Source: Picocystis sp. L7
Lineage: Eukaryota; Chlorophyta; Picocystophyceae; Picocystales; Picocystaceae
Assembly (NCBI GenBank): GCA_020975725.1
Contig: QXJR01000017.1
Coordinates: forward strand, 617,680-681,679
Direction: 5' to 3'
Length of the DNA: 64,000 bases
A program made the translations under genes and the position numbers. The notes beneath the pieces were generated by a model. It saw nothing but the letters and a program-made list of their open reading frames with translations. It had not been told where the DNA came from and did not search any database. Positions 19,181-29,885 of this stretch are shown here, one piece after another. Positions within the stretch are counted from its first letter, which is position 1; the number at the start of each line of letters is the position of its first letter.

Positions 19181-20143
19181 ATGGAACTGCGCACACGTCG
19201 AAGCAAGAGGAGGCAAGACGGGACGGAAGAGGACGGAAGGAAGGGTGGGAAGAAGATGGAACGGATCAGGAAGGAGGACGACGTTCCACCGACGGAGAAG
19301 GAAGGGACGAACGAGAGGTTCCGAAGGTGGAAGAAACAACTCGAAGCGGGATTCAACGTCGTCGTGCACGGGATGGGATCGAAAGAACGCGTCCTGGAAC
19401 GCTTCGCCAAACTGCAGGAGGACGTCGGAATCGTCGCGGTCCGCGGATACGCAGCCGCACCGATGAATCCGAAACACCTCCTGGCCGCGATCCACGCCGC
19501 ACTGAGAGGAACGACCGTGGAAGCCACCAAGAACATGAACGTGGAATCCCTCCTGGACGCCATCGGAGGCATGGACGGGACCAAAGTGCTGCTGGTCGTT
19601 CACAGCTTGGATGGAAACGCCGTGCGCGGACGAGACGTGCAAACCGTGTTCAGCCGGCTGGCCCAATGCAACGCCGTGCATCTCGTGGCTTCAGTGGATC
19701 ACATCAACTGTCCAATCCTCTGGGACAAACGAATGGCAGCCGCATTCAATTGGGTGTGGGAACTGGTGCCGACCTGGGAACCGCACTCCGCTGAAAAAGA
19801 ATTCCTCCCTCCGCTGCTGAGCAAGAACGCGGACGAAACCGCCATGCGAGGAGCCGCCCTAGTCCTCAAGTCCCTTACCAGCAATACAAGAGGGGTGTTT
19901 CGAGTCCTGGCCGAGAACCAGCTCGCCAAGCAAGGCGCCGTCCAAGGTTTGCCTTTCATGCAGTTCTACTCGTTGTGCAGGGAACAGTTCCTCGTCAGCA
20001 GCGAGCTCACGCTACGTACGCACCTCACCGAATTCAAAGACCACGAGCTCATTCGGACGAAAAGGGGTGGAGATGGACAAGAGTACCTTTACGTTCCCTT
20101 TGGCAAGGACAAGATCGAAAAGATGCTGCAAGAATTGCCTTGA
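19181..20143 (+). CDS. ORC2: Origin recognition complex subunit 2, compact form
   Basis: Subunit of the nuclear replication-origin complex, 320 aa. Family blocks in order: FNVVVHGMGSKERVLERFA (Walker A-like loop, degenerate as usual in ORC2), VRGYAAAPMNPKHLLAAIH, KVLLVVHSLDGNAVRG, VFSRLAQCNAVHLVASVDHINCPILWD (the most diagnostic block), VWELVPTWEPH, LKSLTSNTRGVFRVLAENQL, and the winged-helix region FYSLCREQFLVSSELTLRTHLTEFKDH and TKRGGDGQEYLYVPF. The N-terminal region is only about 60 basic residues, whereas ORC2 in animals and plants usually has a long disordered N-terminus. Start 19181 (MELRTRRSKRRQ) is chosen because residues upstream look non-coding; a further N-terminal exon cannot be excluded. 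Confidence 0.9.
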   Translation: MELRTRRSKRRQDGTEEDGRKGGKKMERIRKEDDVPPTEKEGTNERFRRWKKQLEAGFNVVVHGMGSKERVLERFAKLQEDVGIVAVRGYAAAPMNPKHLLAAIHAALRGTTVEATKNMNVESLLDAIGGMDGTKVLLVVHSLDGNAVRGRDVQTVFSRLAQCNAVHLVASVDHINCPILWDKRMAAAFNWVWELVPTWEPHSAEKEFLPPLLSKNADETAMRGAALVLKSLTSNTRGVFRVLAENQLAKQGAVQGLPFMQFYSLCREQFLVSSELTLRTHLTEFKDHELIRTKRGGDGQEYLYVPFGKDKIEKMLQELP

Positions 20144-21552
20144 ACAGCGGGCAGTCTTGCCTTTGGCCCCAGGGTTCCTTTGAACGCTCCTACCTACGGA
20201 TCGTCGTTCGGTAGCCGAAAGAACAAGCAAGACCTACGACCAACCCGGACCCCTCGACCATCCGCACTTCTGCTTTGACTGCGTTCCTTGCAGGCCCTGA
20301 AGCTCCGATCGCTATTCGTTGTCTGTCGGCGCGAACGGAGGCGACTGCCTTCCAGGGTTCAGCTCTATGTACAGGAGAGATTCAGCGAAGGCTCGCGTTC
20401 AAAACGAGCAAAGAGTATAAATTTAGCCTGGCAGGCCTTGACGAATGAATCTCTGCTCCATCCCTGGTGGCGGAGGAGCGCGATTTTACTCTTCTTCCTC
20501 CCACAGGAGAAACCAAAGATCCAGGCAAAGGGCGTTTCTATGAGATAGGGTGAAGGTTTGTTGGGGAGCATCGAAGCTTTTAGTGGAACTGTACCATGCC
20601 GGTTTGTTTGGGCGCTGGAAAGAGGTTTCGTGCTAGAGGTACTTTCTCTTTGTCGATGCCAAAGGCAATGCTCAGGCTTTCAGTCCCAGCCCATGGCCAC
20701 TACCCACAGGATTCCTCGGGCCAGTCGTAGCTCTTACTTGATGGCGGTGGTGCTCTGTGCACAGCACCTTTCTACGGTCCACCGCATCCCTTCCACGGAT
20801 CCAACCTTCTGCGTCTTTGAACGGCATCAAGGAATCTGGGAAACACAGGTAGACTGGTTGATTCTGCTCCACTTTTGTAGAGGGATCGCCAAAGGGATCG
20901 CCCTTTCCTCTTACAAGGTGTAAGGGAGTAGGTCTCCACCATGCCAACCGTAAGCGCCCCCCTGGGCGCAGCGCCTGCAGCCATGTTCCCGGGGAAAGGA
21001 TGCACCACTTACACCGAGGAGCTGCGGCATAGTGCTTTGCCATGTGCCGTTGGGGAGCGAGTTACAGCTTGGCACAGGCAGGCAATTTATGAAAGCACAT
21101 GTTCTCTTTGCTTGGCGGGTGTCTGTGATGTTCGTTTTTTTCTTTGCAGGGGGACAACCTGCACCATTCCTAAAGAATGGAACGCCGGGTGTCACAATTC
21201 TCGTACCATGGTCCTGGATTCGGTGCCGACGGGAGGGCGCACTCGAACATAACGTTCGTTGCTCACGTTGCATTCTTCTTGATGCTTGTGGTTTGCATTC
21301 TCGTGCGCGTCTCCAGTGGCCCAGTCTTGCCTTCCTTCCATCCCGCTGGAACGTGTCTCTCCATCCATCTCCTCCGTGGATCTCCATCTGGGAAGGTGCT
21401 GCTCCCCATCCATCCATCCATCCATCTCCACCTCCAGGAAAGTATGGATCGCCCCCCCCACCTTGTGCTTGTACACCCTTGTATGAAACGAGCAACCCCA
21501 TCCCTGAATTGGGACACAACCAGAAGGTCACGCACGCGTTCGCGGTTGGACC
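20144..21552. other. Gene-free interval
   Basis: No recognisable gene on either strand. There is a CCATC microsatellite at about 21408-21428 and scattered open frames without family features. The last few hundred bases are presumably the promoter of the thioredoxin-fold gene. Confidence 0.35.
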
Positions 21553-22176
21553 ATGTCGCAAGTCAAAGGGATGCATGTGTTGTGGATGCTTCTCCACGTG
21601 TTGGGCGCTTGGACGGTGGGATCTGCGTTCCAAACACAAGAGGGTCCTGTGGTGCTGTTCGCGGACGATTTCGAACGCATCACGCAAGCATCGACGGGAC
21701 AAACTGCAGGAAGATGGTTCGTCCTCTTTCGAGGAAGCCATGGAACGAAACAAGGCTGGAACAACATGGAAAACGTATGGACGGACATGGCAGAGGCATG
21801 GAAGAAGAAAGGCACGATCTTTGCCTGTGCAGACCTGGAAGATAAAAAGGGAGCTTTGGCAAAGAGGTTCGGTATACAATCCACCACGGCTCTGTACTTT
21901 GCTGAAGGAGTGCAATACGAGTATCAGGGTGGTGCGACGCAAGATGAAGTGGAAGCCTTTCTGAAAGGCGGTTACAAGGATGCAAAGGTGTCGAAAGTTC
22001 CGCCGCCCTTGAACTTGTGGGATGAGTTGTGGATGGACAAGCTCGCACCCGCTTTGTCAACTCTCAAAGAGCTGACCAACCAGAAACTGTCTCTCATGGA
22101 GCTGTGGAAGCTGTGGATCCTTTCTGGTGTGTGCATCGTGGTAGGCATAGGCCTGGGTGCCCGCATGCTGCGTTGA
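21553..22176 (+). CDS. Thioredoxin-fold ER membrane protein lacking the CxxC active site
   Basis: Predicted 207-aa secretory-pathway protein. It has an N-terminal signal sequence (MHVLWMLLHVLGAWTVGSAF after a short leader), then a thioredoxin-like domain: PVVLFADDFERIT, GRWFVLFRGSHGTKQGW where a PDI has xPWCGHCK, WTDMAEAWKKKGTIFACADLED, and LAKRFGIQSTTALYFAEGVQYEYQGG with a TTA in place of the usual cis-proline (x-T-P/I-P-T). The C-terminus has a single helix LWILSGVCIVVGIGLGARML (about 185-205) ending in basic ARMLR, so type I topology is likely. Layout resembles the TMX/PDI-like family, but both active-site cysteines are missing, so oxidoreductase activity is unlikely; a chaperone or scaffolding role is inferred. 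Met 21571 is an alternative start. Confidence 0.75.
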   Translation: MSQVKGMHVLWMLLHVLGAWTVGSAFQTQEGPVVLFADDFERITQASTGQTAGRWFVLFRGSHGTKQGWNNMENVWTDMAEAWKKKGTIFACADLEDKKGALAKRFGIQSTTALYFAEGVQYEYQGGATQDEVEAFLKGGYKDAKVSKVPPPLNLWDELWMDKLAPALSTLKELTNQKLSLMELWKLWILSGVCIVVGIGLGARMLR

Positions 22177-22817
22177 CGCTCGCACCTGAAAAAATGGCAA
22201 CGCGGCACCTCGCAGCAGATCCAGGATTCCAGACGTCCCCTCCTTTGCAACGCTTCTGCATCTGCCCGGAACAACCTGGCCAAAAGCTCGATCGCGTGGC
22301 CTATTGACCTCCACCGTGCTCGAACATATCCCGTGGCTTAAGCGCGCAGGCGGTTGGTGACACCTGCTGTCAGACTGGTTGCTTCCATGGGCACGGCACC
22401 TCGTAAGAAAACTGGCAAAGAGGAAGCGCTCCTTTCTGTGCATGACCAGATGCTTTTCCAAATTAGGGAATCTGCGGGCCAGTTCTAACTCCTTCTCAGA
22501 AATAGTGCGCTTATGGTCCTGGGGGGAACAGATATCTGCCTACTTACGGCCAGAAGAAACATATCCGCAACAGCAGACTATCAAAATAGGTACTGTTTTT
22601 GGTACTTTTGGAAAGTCCACTACTTCACAATTCTCCTTCTTGCCAGAATGAAGCATATTAGGCGCACATCCAACGTTTGGCAGGAGCGTGTGACGTCTTT
22701 GCATGTGTATCGTGGGTGAGCCAAGGCAACGGTTTACCCGCTTGCAACTCAGCATTTCTACTTCATCCCCGTAGCTCAAGGATGAGGACAACCCTTGCAG
22801 GAACATGGAGCTGTCAA
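22177..22817. other. Convergent intergenic spacer
   Basis: No gene or repeat recognised. It lies between the thioredoxin-fold gene and the minus-strand frames to its right. Confidence 0.35.
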
Positions 22818-23486
22818 CTATAGCAAGTGGATCAAAAGACAGGAATTTGACTTCTTGATGCAATCACACACTGAACGCCACTTCAAATGCTGGACAAGCA
22901 TCCCTGGCAGGTTGCGCTGACAAAGGGAAAGCCCATGATGTGCCTTCGCTGGGCGAAGCAAGTATGATCTCTCCATCCCTGAAATCCCAGCAAGACAATT
23001 CAGATCCCAGGCCACGGGAAAGTCATTGCTTTTCTTTGATTCGAGGAACGCGTAGACGAAGCACCGCTGGTCTGGACGTAGATCACTGCCAGAGTCCAGA
23101 AAGCCAGGACAGCGGGAAATCATGACTCTATCGAATGCGACAACATTGCGCCCCACACCGTCAATGTACTGAGCATCACAGCCAACACCTGTATTTCCCG
23201 CACCCTCGGTCTTTAATGTCCAGCAAAACCACCCAAACAAAGCATGGTAGCGCTTGATACCCTCCATGCCCAGCCATGCTCCCAGCGCAATACCTGCATT
23301 GCGCAGCACTCTTTCTCCGTCTAAATGTGGCCGACTTGGCGAAAAGGAAGAGTCCTGGGCCGTTAAGAACAAGGGAGATGCCATCCTGAGATGTGTTGGG
23401 ATAGCTCTGATTGTGGGCAAAGTGCATTCAGTGGGCGGACCTCCAGCGCGTGTGAGGGATAAAAGGCGAGAATCTCGCGCCTTCAT
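22818..23486 (-). CDS. Unassigned open frame, 222 codons
   Basis: An uninterrupted minus-strand frame starting MKARDSRLL and ending KSNSCLLIHLL. I recognise no family. It contains a hydrophobic stretch (GIALGAWLGMEGIKRYHALFGWFCW) and several Cys. The frame also continues upstream, antisense to the S4 gene. Base composition here is near balanced, so so long a stop-free run is unlikely by chance, which is the only support. It could be a real gene, part of an intron-containing gene, or residue of a decayed one. Confidence 0.25.
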   Translation of the reverse strand: MKARDSRLLSLTRAGGPPTECTLPTIRAIPTHLRMASPLFLTAQDSSFSPSRPHLDGERVLRNAGIALGAWLGMEGIKRYHALFGWFCWTLKTEGAGNTGVGCDAQYIDGVGRNVVAFDRVMISRCPGFLDSGSDLRPDQRCFVYAFLESKKSNDFPVAWDLNCLAGISGMERSYLLRPAKAHHGLSLCQRNLPGMLVQHLKWRSVCDCIKKSNSCLLIHLL

Positions 23487-23650
23487 GGAGGAAGAGACTT
23501 TGCAGGCGCCAAGGCGCGCAGTCCATCCCAACCTTCCAGCCACGAGCTTGAATACCTTCCACGTGCTTGATGTGATGTTTTGGGGGGTTCTATATGCATC
23601 CCTTGGTGTGGTAGTTGTGCAGGTGCTCGATCCCTGCCATCGGAAACGAA

Positions 23651-24541
23651 TCAGAGGTAACGTTCTACCGTGATGTAGTATTTGCCTTTGCTTGTGGGTT
23701 GAACGTCCACCAGGTGCGCTCTCCCACGTCCGGCTACGGAGATGACGTCTCCGGCCTCCAATTTGGTCATTCCCTTCTCCACGCCTTCCCAATTGACGCG
23801 TACGTCTCCATTCTTCACCAGTTCTGCGGCTTTGGACCTGGACATTTGGAACGCCGTGCTGGCGATCGCATCGATCCTTGTGGAGGTTTCTACGGATCGT
23901 TTGGTGTCCACCACGGGTTCGGGCACCTCCAGTTCGCTCAACGGAATGGGTTCTACTTGCACGTCTATTTTTCCTATCCGCTTCAATTGACTGCAGAGAT
24001 AAGGCACAAGTGTTGCAGCCACCACTACGTCCACGTGTTGTTGATGGGGATGCACCCACACGTCTCCCACTTTGTTTCGATCCAATCCCGTTCCCAGCAC
24101 CGATCCGAGCGCATCTCGATGTGGCGAACGAAGCTTCTCGAGGTTCCCACGCGCACGCAAGGCGCCCACGTACTGTTCCACGAACCGGTTTCGTTCCTGT
24201 GCGTCTTCGCCACGTGGGAACTTGGACGGATGTCCGACGACGAGTCGGGTCCTTTCGGCGTGGACGTGTCCACCACAGGTCCAGACCTTGGCCTGGGTGC
24301 GTTTCTCGATCCATTCCACCGCCATCTTCGCGCGTGGCGGCGTCAAGAAATCGCCGGCGTGCACGGTCCACCTGGACGTGGCTCGTTCTGCCGCTTCGCA
24401 TCCCTTCTGAGCCGCCCGTCTGGCCTCTTCCGAAGCAAACGCGTGTCTCCTTCCGCTCCTGCACGGTCCTGACAAGCATCTCCCTTTCCTCTTCGCCGCA
24501 CGTGGATGCATTTGCGCCATGCTTGGTCCGTGATCCGCCAT
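23651..24541 (-). CDS. S4-domain RNA-binding protein, YlmH / photosystem II S4 type
   Basis: RNA-binding protein of 296 aa. The middle and C-terminal parts follow the YlmH/PSII-S4 family: DFLTPPRAKMAVEWIEK, CGGHVHAERTRLVVGH, LRSPHRDALGSVLGTGLDRNKVGDVWVH, VVVAATLVPYLCSQLKRIGKIDVQVE. The S4 domain follows, RIDAIASTAFQMSRSKAAELVKNG through DVRVNWEGVEKG and AGDVISVAGRGRAHLVDV. Homologues occur in cyanobacteria and plant plastids, so its presence supports a plastid-bearing organism. The N-terminus is Arg/Lys/Ala-rich (AAKRKGRCLSGPCRSGRRHAFASEEARRAAQ), compatible with a transit peptide. Start 24541 is preferred, with 24520 as alternative. The long + strand frames opposite are shadows. Confidence 0.88.
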   Translation of the reverse strand: MADHGPSMAQMHPRAAKRKGRCLSGPCRSGRRHAFASEEARRAAQKGCEAAERATSRWTVHAGDFLTPPRAKMAVEWIEKRTQAKVWTCGGHVHAERTRLVVGHPSKFPRGEDAQERNRFVEQYVGALRARGNLEKLRSPHRDALGSVLGTGLDRNKVGDVWVHPHQQHVDVVVAATLVPYLCSQLKRIGKIDVQVEPIPLSELEVPEPVVDTKRSVETSTRIDAIASTAFQMSRSKAAELVKNGDVRVNWEGVEKGMTKLEAGDVISVAGRGRAHLVDVQPTSKGKYYITVERYL

Positions 24542-25679
24542 TCCATGCGGCGCGATTGGACGTGCACGTGGATCCGAAAGGGAACGGATTCCCCTTTCGA
24601 ACCCGAGACGGATCCCCTTGGGATTGGGGAGGGAAGACCGAAGGGCTCTCCTTTCGAAATGAGGGACGGAAAGGGAGAGAAGTAACCACCCGAACCCAAT
24701 GGATGGGTCCAGGCAGGCCAGAGCTAAGCCCATGGGAACGCAAGGAGGCATGGTGATGTGTGTCAGCGTGAAGAGGGAGGGCCGGACATGCAAAGTAGAT
24801 CCGCGGGGTTGGAGAACATGAAGGGATCCTGAGTAGGACGCAGAGTTGTCAGACCGCCCCCGTAATACGATGCAAGGAAGTTGCGGTGGGCCCGACACAT
24901 GGCCGAGGAGAGGGCCCTATATCGACCACCCAATCATGGACTGTTACAGACCGTATCCCGCATTGTGAGAAGATCGTTTGCAAAGAAGTTTGAAAGAATG
25001 TGCTGCCTGTCCCTTGCCCACTTGCAACCGCATCGACGTTCATCGAGGAGTGCTCGACTCCTAGAAACGTGTGATCCGTGATGGTTGACTTCCGGACGAA
25101 ACACCGGGATTTGAAGGACTGAGCCGAGCCACACGAAAATTTTAGCAACCAACATGAAAATGGTTTGGACACGAACGGTTGCTTCCATGCAATCGTAGAA
25201 TGCGACATATTGACCCCATTCGCAACTAGTGTTGCGGTCTCGTGCCTCAAACAGCCTTTTCAATCGCAACTTGCTAGTCTGTTCGTGATGTTGAAGGTCT
25301 TCTCAAGTCCGGAAGTGTGGCAACCGGTGCTCGCGTGGGAGTAAGTGTCAAGAAGGTTCCAATCGTTTTTCCGGTTCAAGAGGGGGGGCATAGAGGTCTC
25401 ATTCGCGTGGATGGTCTCTCGCACCTTATTTGCCAAGATATGGTGAGTGTTACAAAGCGTCCATGAAGAACGTAAGACAACCGAATTGCTCCTGGAAACT
25501 TCGACTCCTCATGAAATGGAGGCGGTTTCTTTTTCTTTGGGGTGGCGCATTTCTCGTTGGCGAGAGCGGCGTCCGTCCCCTTTTTGGCTCGGTGGTGCCT
25601 CCTCCGGCACTTGGAGAGACTTGGAGCGCTGCTTCTCCGGCGCGGAAAGTGCTGATGGCTCGCGAAAATCCGTGGGAGA
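24542..25679. other. Gene-free interval, probably decayed repeat DNA
   Basis: No recognisable gene. The left part is promoter space for the S4 gene; the right part grades into the diverged direct repeat beginning near 25690. Short open frames at 25376-25758 overlap in three frames and show no family features. Confidence 0.3.
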
Positions 25680-25689
25680 GGCGCCGTGG

Positions 25690-26030
25690 ACGTCGTGGGG
25701 TCAAGCAAGTTCTCCTCTACTACATGCTAGGGAGGTCCCCTTGAGAGCTTCCCCTTGAAGGTTGAGGGGTTCGTACGTAGCCCCCTCAACTGAATTGCGG
25801 CGGCTGATGGTCACGTGTTGCTTACGTCATCCATCGAACGGCCAAGATTCAGCTCGTGAGCCGACCGAATCTTCCACATGACATCTCCACCCTTCGTACC
25901 CCCTTCTCGATTCTTCGAGAGGATTCGGCCCAGGGGATCGGTCGGTCTGAGTCCGGTTCGCCCGGACTATTCCGTCCGACTATCCCGAGGATTAGTCCGG
26001 GGCTCACTCGATCGACCGGCCGATTGTCGG
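25690..26030. repeat. Diverged direct repeat, copy 1 (possible old LTR)
   Basis: This stretch resembles 27030-27370 in the same orientation: both carry CAAGTTCTC, GGGAGG[TC]CC, a TAGCCC(C/T)CCTCAA block and CATCTCCACCCTT followed by TTCTCGA and GATTCG. Many substitutions and indels separate them. The arrangement (two direct repeats about 1.3 kb apart around an internal segment) suggests the decayed LTRs of a small element. Boundaries are approximate. Confidence 0.4.
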
Positions 26031-27029
26031 GGTCCTGCCTCTCATTGCTCTTGGAACTCTAGGGGCATGGCTTCGTGGGAGAGCCAGGCCTACCCGGCGT
26101 AACAGAAGCGTGGAGCAACACGTGGTAGGAAGGCGTGGTGCTCCGCTTGGTAAGCTTCAGCACGGAAGAGCCAACGACCATCGTTTGCTACCACGCGGCA
26201 CGCACTTCGACGGAGGAGTGGCTGATATGTGAGAGAACGGTGATCCGTTACATGGTTGTGGAGTATCCAAAGGAAAAAGGACCCCAACGCCGGGAGATGG
26301 AGGAAGAAAGGCCACATCAAGGAATGTCGGCCAGGACGGTTACTTTGTATCTCCACCCACGGAGGTACAACTTGATGAGGCCTTCCTCGATGTCCAAGAG
26401 TACGCAACGCTCCACGAGGAAGGCTTGAACCCGCTTGATCATTGAGTGGAAGCGAATGAAACAACAAGGGATGATTTCGGAATGGTACGGGAAGAGTGTT
26501 AGGAACCAATATTTTCAGTAGTTTCCTCACTTACAGTAACCCTTCAATGGATGGTCATCCCTCGATGGGGTGGAGTATTCTATTCCCCTAACACTATGTG
26601 ATTAACTTGATCTTGACCTTGAAGGAGGAGTTGCCGCCAAATTGCCTCCTCGAATTCCGATGCAACTTCCTCCATATGAGTGGAGCTTAAGAACCATGCG
26701 GATCACGCGCAACAAAAGGAAGAGGCACACGTGATGGTGGACTCTCGCGCTGCCAAATTCATCATGGACAAGTAGCAAGGCCACGGCTCACCTTTTTCGT
26801 ATGTTTCTTAGACAAGCATTCCTGAAGTTAGTTCTCAACACACGTTTTCTTGGTGAAGAGGTTTGTCCGAGGAAGAACGACCTTGCTTTGTGTCTCACTT
26901 TCTACGTGAGGTTCCTTCTTGCGTCTTTTGGCCGACCCTGGCTGTTGTGTAAGGATCTAAAGGGACGCGTTAGAGGGTCCTCAAAGTAGTGTCACCATGG
27001 GAAGGTCAAGTTCGGACGTGGAGTTGCAT
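26031..27029. other. Segment between diverged direct repeats
   Basis: No gene recognised. Short, frame-broken open stretches only. If the flanking repeats are LTRs this would be the remnant of the internal region of a non-autonomous or decayed element. Confidence 0.25.
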
Positions 27030-27370
27030 GGCACAACTTGCTTGGCAAGTTCTCAAGTTTATTCTAGTATAAGGGGAGGCCCTCGCTCTATGGGCTCCCT
27101 CGAAGGAGGAAATCAGTACATAGCCCTCCTCAATTACTTTGCATCGCGAAGTTAACGTGTACTCCTCTCTGCATCGCAAAGTTAGCGAGTTGCGTTTTGC
27201 TCGCTAATATCTTCCACTACCATCTCCACCCTTGGATCCCCTCTTGCAAATCTTCTCGAAGATTCGCACCTAGAGGATCCTCGATCTATTTCGAATTGAA
27301 GGAGCTCCACCCACTCGACTGATCCCTTTGTTGACAGGGTTCCGTACCAAACTGACCGTTCACTTCTTGA
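27030..27370. repeat. Diverged direct repeat, copy 2 (possible old LTR)
   Basis: Partner of the repeat at 25690-26030, with shared blocks in the same order. It additionally contains a local duplication of a GCATCG(C)GAAGTTA-like motif at about 27141-27182. Confidence 0.4.
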
Positions 27371-27872
27371 GCCTACCATCACGCTCCATTTCCCCGGATC
27401 CTCGAGCTCACCGCGATGGGAACAATCTTATTGGAGAGCCCTTTCGAGGGTGTGGGGCATGCCTCCTGCAATACTGTTTAAGAACGACAACTTTGTATCC
27501 CCTCCTATTCAACTTTTGCTCGCATGCACGCCTCTACAGCTCTTTGCATTACTTTCAACTATCCGGCTTTGGCACAATGCCATTTCTCCAACACACACTG
27601 TCGTCCAACAACGCATGGATTACTAACTGACCAGAATGGGTTGCTTTCCTTTTCTGTGCGTCTCCATTTAACAAACCCCGAGCCCACATGACTCAGAGAC
27701 AAGTTTCGCTATCTTATTCATGTGTCCCTCCATGAACTTGTTCCTCTCCATCACCGTCTCCTCTCGCTACTCAAGCAAGTGCTTGACCAAATCCACCTCG
27801 TGGACTTGGACTCTCGACCGACCTCGCCTAGTGGTAGTGCACGCTCATTGGTTCCTCTCAAGAAGTTCGTTC

Positions 27873-28600
27873 TGTTGCATAGGGCAGGTGCCTCCTCCTG
27901 TGAACGAGGCCCACCAGGGTCCGTCGAGACCCTGGCTTACGGGTCCGAACCATCGGGGCTACCCATTGAGTAAGGGATCTGATATCCCTTTGGAATACAA
28001 CGACAGTACCGTTCCGGAACCAGAACCAGTTTCCCCGGGTCGCATTGAAGCACGGTCGCCCCCGATCAGAACGGGCTTCCTGTAAGGAGATCCGAAGACC
28101 TTGATCGAGACAGACCGAAAGGAACCAGCCGACCCCGCCCCTATCTACAATGGTTGCGGATGGGACTGTGGGGCTGAACGGTGTCGAGCAAGTGACAGCT
28201 CACAGTCGCCCCGGGGCGAGCAAAATGGACGGTCAGGTGTGACTTAGAGGAGGACGAAGGCGGATAAGACACCCCCTTTGCTCCAATTCCAACCGCCAGT
28301 GAGAGGCGGTGAGAGAGGTAGACCTATCGTCCCTCTTTGCTTTGAGATAGAATTTGACTTTGCCAACCACCAGCGCGCCTCCTTCCGTCCTCTCTCGACG
28401 ACTTGCTGAGGCCTACGCGCTTGCCCAACCACCAGGAGGTCGACCTCGCTAGGCACCACGCCTCGAGCCGGCTAGAAGGGGACTTTGTCCGCGAGTGCGA
28501 GGACCCTCGCCCAAGACCGGTGCACCGGCTCCTTCCCGTCACACGCTCTCCTCCAAGGCACGTGTGTGAGTGTCCAAAACTCACGGACGCTTTTGCAACA
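27873..28600 (+). repeat. 5' LTR
   Basis: A 728-bp LTR with TG...CA ends, same length and apparently same sequence as 34896-35623. It presumably holds the promoter for the genomic RNA. Confidence 0.95.
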
Positions 28601-28646
28601 CTGTCTAAGCTTGTACTTGAGAGAAGACTGCCGTACGTTCAAGTAA

Positions 28647-29885
28647 ATGGAAGATCCGGAGCACACAACTCGAATGGGTTCGCTCCGTAGGGACTTGGAA
28701 GAAGAACGAGCCATGCGAAGCACGCTCCAAGAGCGCATTGCTGAGCTCGAAGGTCAGCTTGAAGCCTTGCAAACAAACCCAACTGATGGCGAAGAACAAA
28801 ATATCACCGATGAGAACCAAGAAAATCAGCAAGTGACAACCGTAGGAGGGACGCATGCGCCCTCCGAGGAAGAGGGACTTCCTCATCTCACCACATTGTA
28901 TGGAACAGCCCTCCAGGACTCAAAGAACATACAAAAGGTCTCCCTGGAGAAGCCTGAAAAATTTACTGGACTGGAGCTTGATGAAAATCCATATGCTTTA
29001 ACTTACTGGTATCGTGATGTTGTGTGTTGGTGCCAAGCATACGCTCTCGACCGTCCGAAAGAGCAGTTGGTACTTGCGATCAGTCAAGCTTTGGGAGGCA
29101 CAGCAAAATCAATGGTGCAGAATCTCATTATGCGCGATCCAGGTGCCCTCAAATCAGTGGAAGAATTGTACGCTTACCTCCGCCGTACGTTCCAGAATCA
29201 AGACCCAGGCCCCGAAGCATGGCGCGAATTTCATACTACCCGTATGCGCAGGAGCGAAAATGCGTTACAGTTTCTGAACCGGCTGGTGCAATTGACATTC
29301 GTCGTCAACGCAAGTACGTCTCCTGTATGCCGTACGCTAACGGAGAACGATATATCAGCGAGGCTGCAGCACGGGCTGCCAGCCTACCTCCAGCGAGCGT
29401 TGTATAAGCACCTGGACCACCTGATTGATGTGGATAAAGTTCCTGACATGGAACCAGGAAACTTAGCATCAGTCATATTCAAGCTAGAAAAGGAAGCTGC
29501 TGAACAGCCCCGCAAAGAGACCAAGACAGCTGATGATCAATGGAAGAATCGCTACGCAACTGCCCGTCGCAACAGCGATCACCGTCCCCGTTTGGAACCG
29601 ATGCGAAGGCCAGTAGCTGCTGCGATGCCGGCGCCATCGAAGGATAATCAGGACAGCGGCTCCGCAAGGAGAGAGCGAAAGCGATTCGACGATCTCGATG
29701 AAGGGCAGAAGAGTGCTATCATAAAGGTGCAGACTCAGCTATCGAACAAGCCGCTCGGAGCCAGGCTGTCCCAGGAAGAGAAGAACATGTGCCTTGCGCA
29801 CGGGCTGTGCCAACGCTGCCGTCGTTACGGCCATGATCAGTCCTCATGCAAAATGGCATCTGTTATGGGTGCCCCAAAAAACTGA
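28647..29885 (+). CDS. gag: Retrotransposon Gag polyprotein
   Basis: Structural protein of the retrotransposon particle, 412 aa. The N-terminus has a Glu-rich predicted coiled coil ([25 protein letters not shown]). The middle is a gypsy-type capsid region ([71 protein letters not shown]). The C-terminus is basic and ends in one CCHC zinc knuckle [14 protein letters not shown] (C388, C391, H396, C401) for RNA packaging. The stop at 29883-29885 directly follows the slippery heptamer that lets a fraction of ribosomes enter pol. The start Met lies only 46 nt after the LTR. Confidence 0.92.
   Translation: MEDPEHTTRMGSLRRDLEEERAMRSTLQERIAELEGQLEALQTNPTDGEEQNITDENQENQQVTTVGGTHAPSEEEGLPHLTTLYGTALQDSKNIQKVSLEKPEKFTGLELDENPYALTYWYRDVVCWCQAYALDRPKEQLVLAISQALGGTAKSMVQNLIMRDPGALKSVEELYAYLRRTFQNQDPGPEAWREFHTTRMRRSENALQFLNRLVQLTFVVNASTSPVCRTLTENDISARLQHGLPAYLQRALYKHLDHLIDVDKVPDMEPGNLASVIFKLEKEAAEQPRKETKTADDQWKNRYATARRNSDHRPRLEPMRRPVAAAMPAPSKDNQDSGSARRERKRFDDLDEGQKSAIIKVQTQLSNKPLGARLSQEEKNMCLAHGLCQRCRRYGHDQSSCKMASVMGAPKN

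Noticed and set aside
20911-21942. 343-codon minus-strand frame and 310-codon plus-strand frame
   Set aside because: They overlap the thioredoxin-fold gene in other frames and include a microsatellite; no family features.
28244-28584. Open frames inside the LTRs
   Set aside because: Present identically in both LTRs, overlapping in two frames, no motif.
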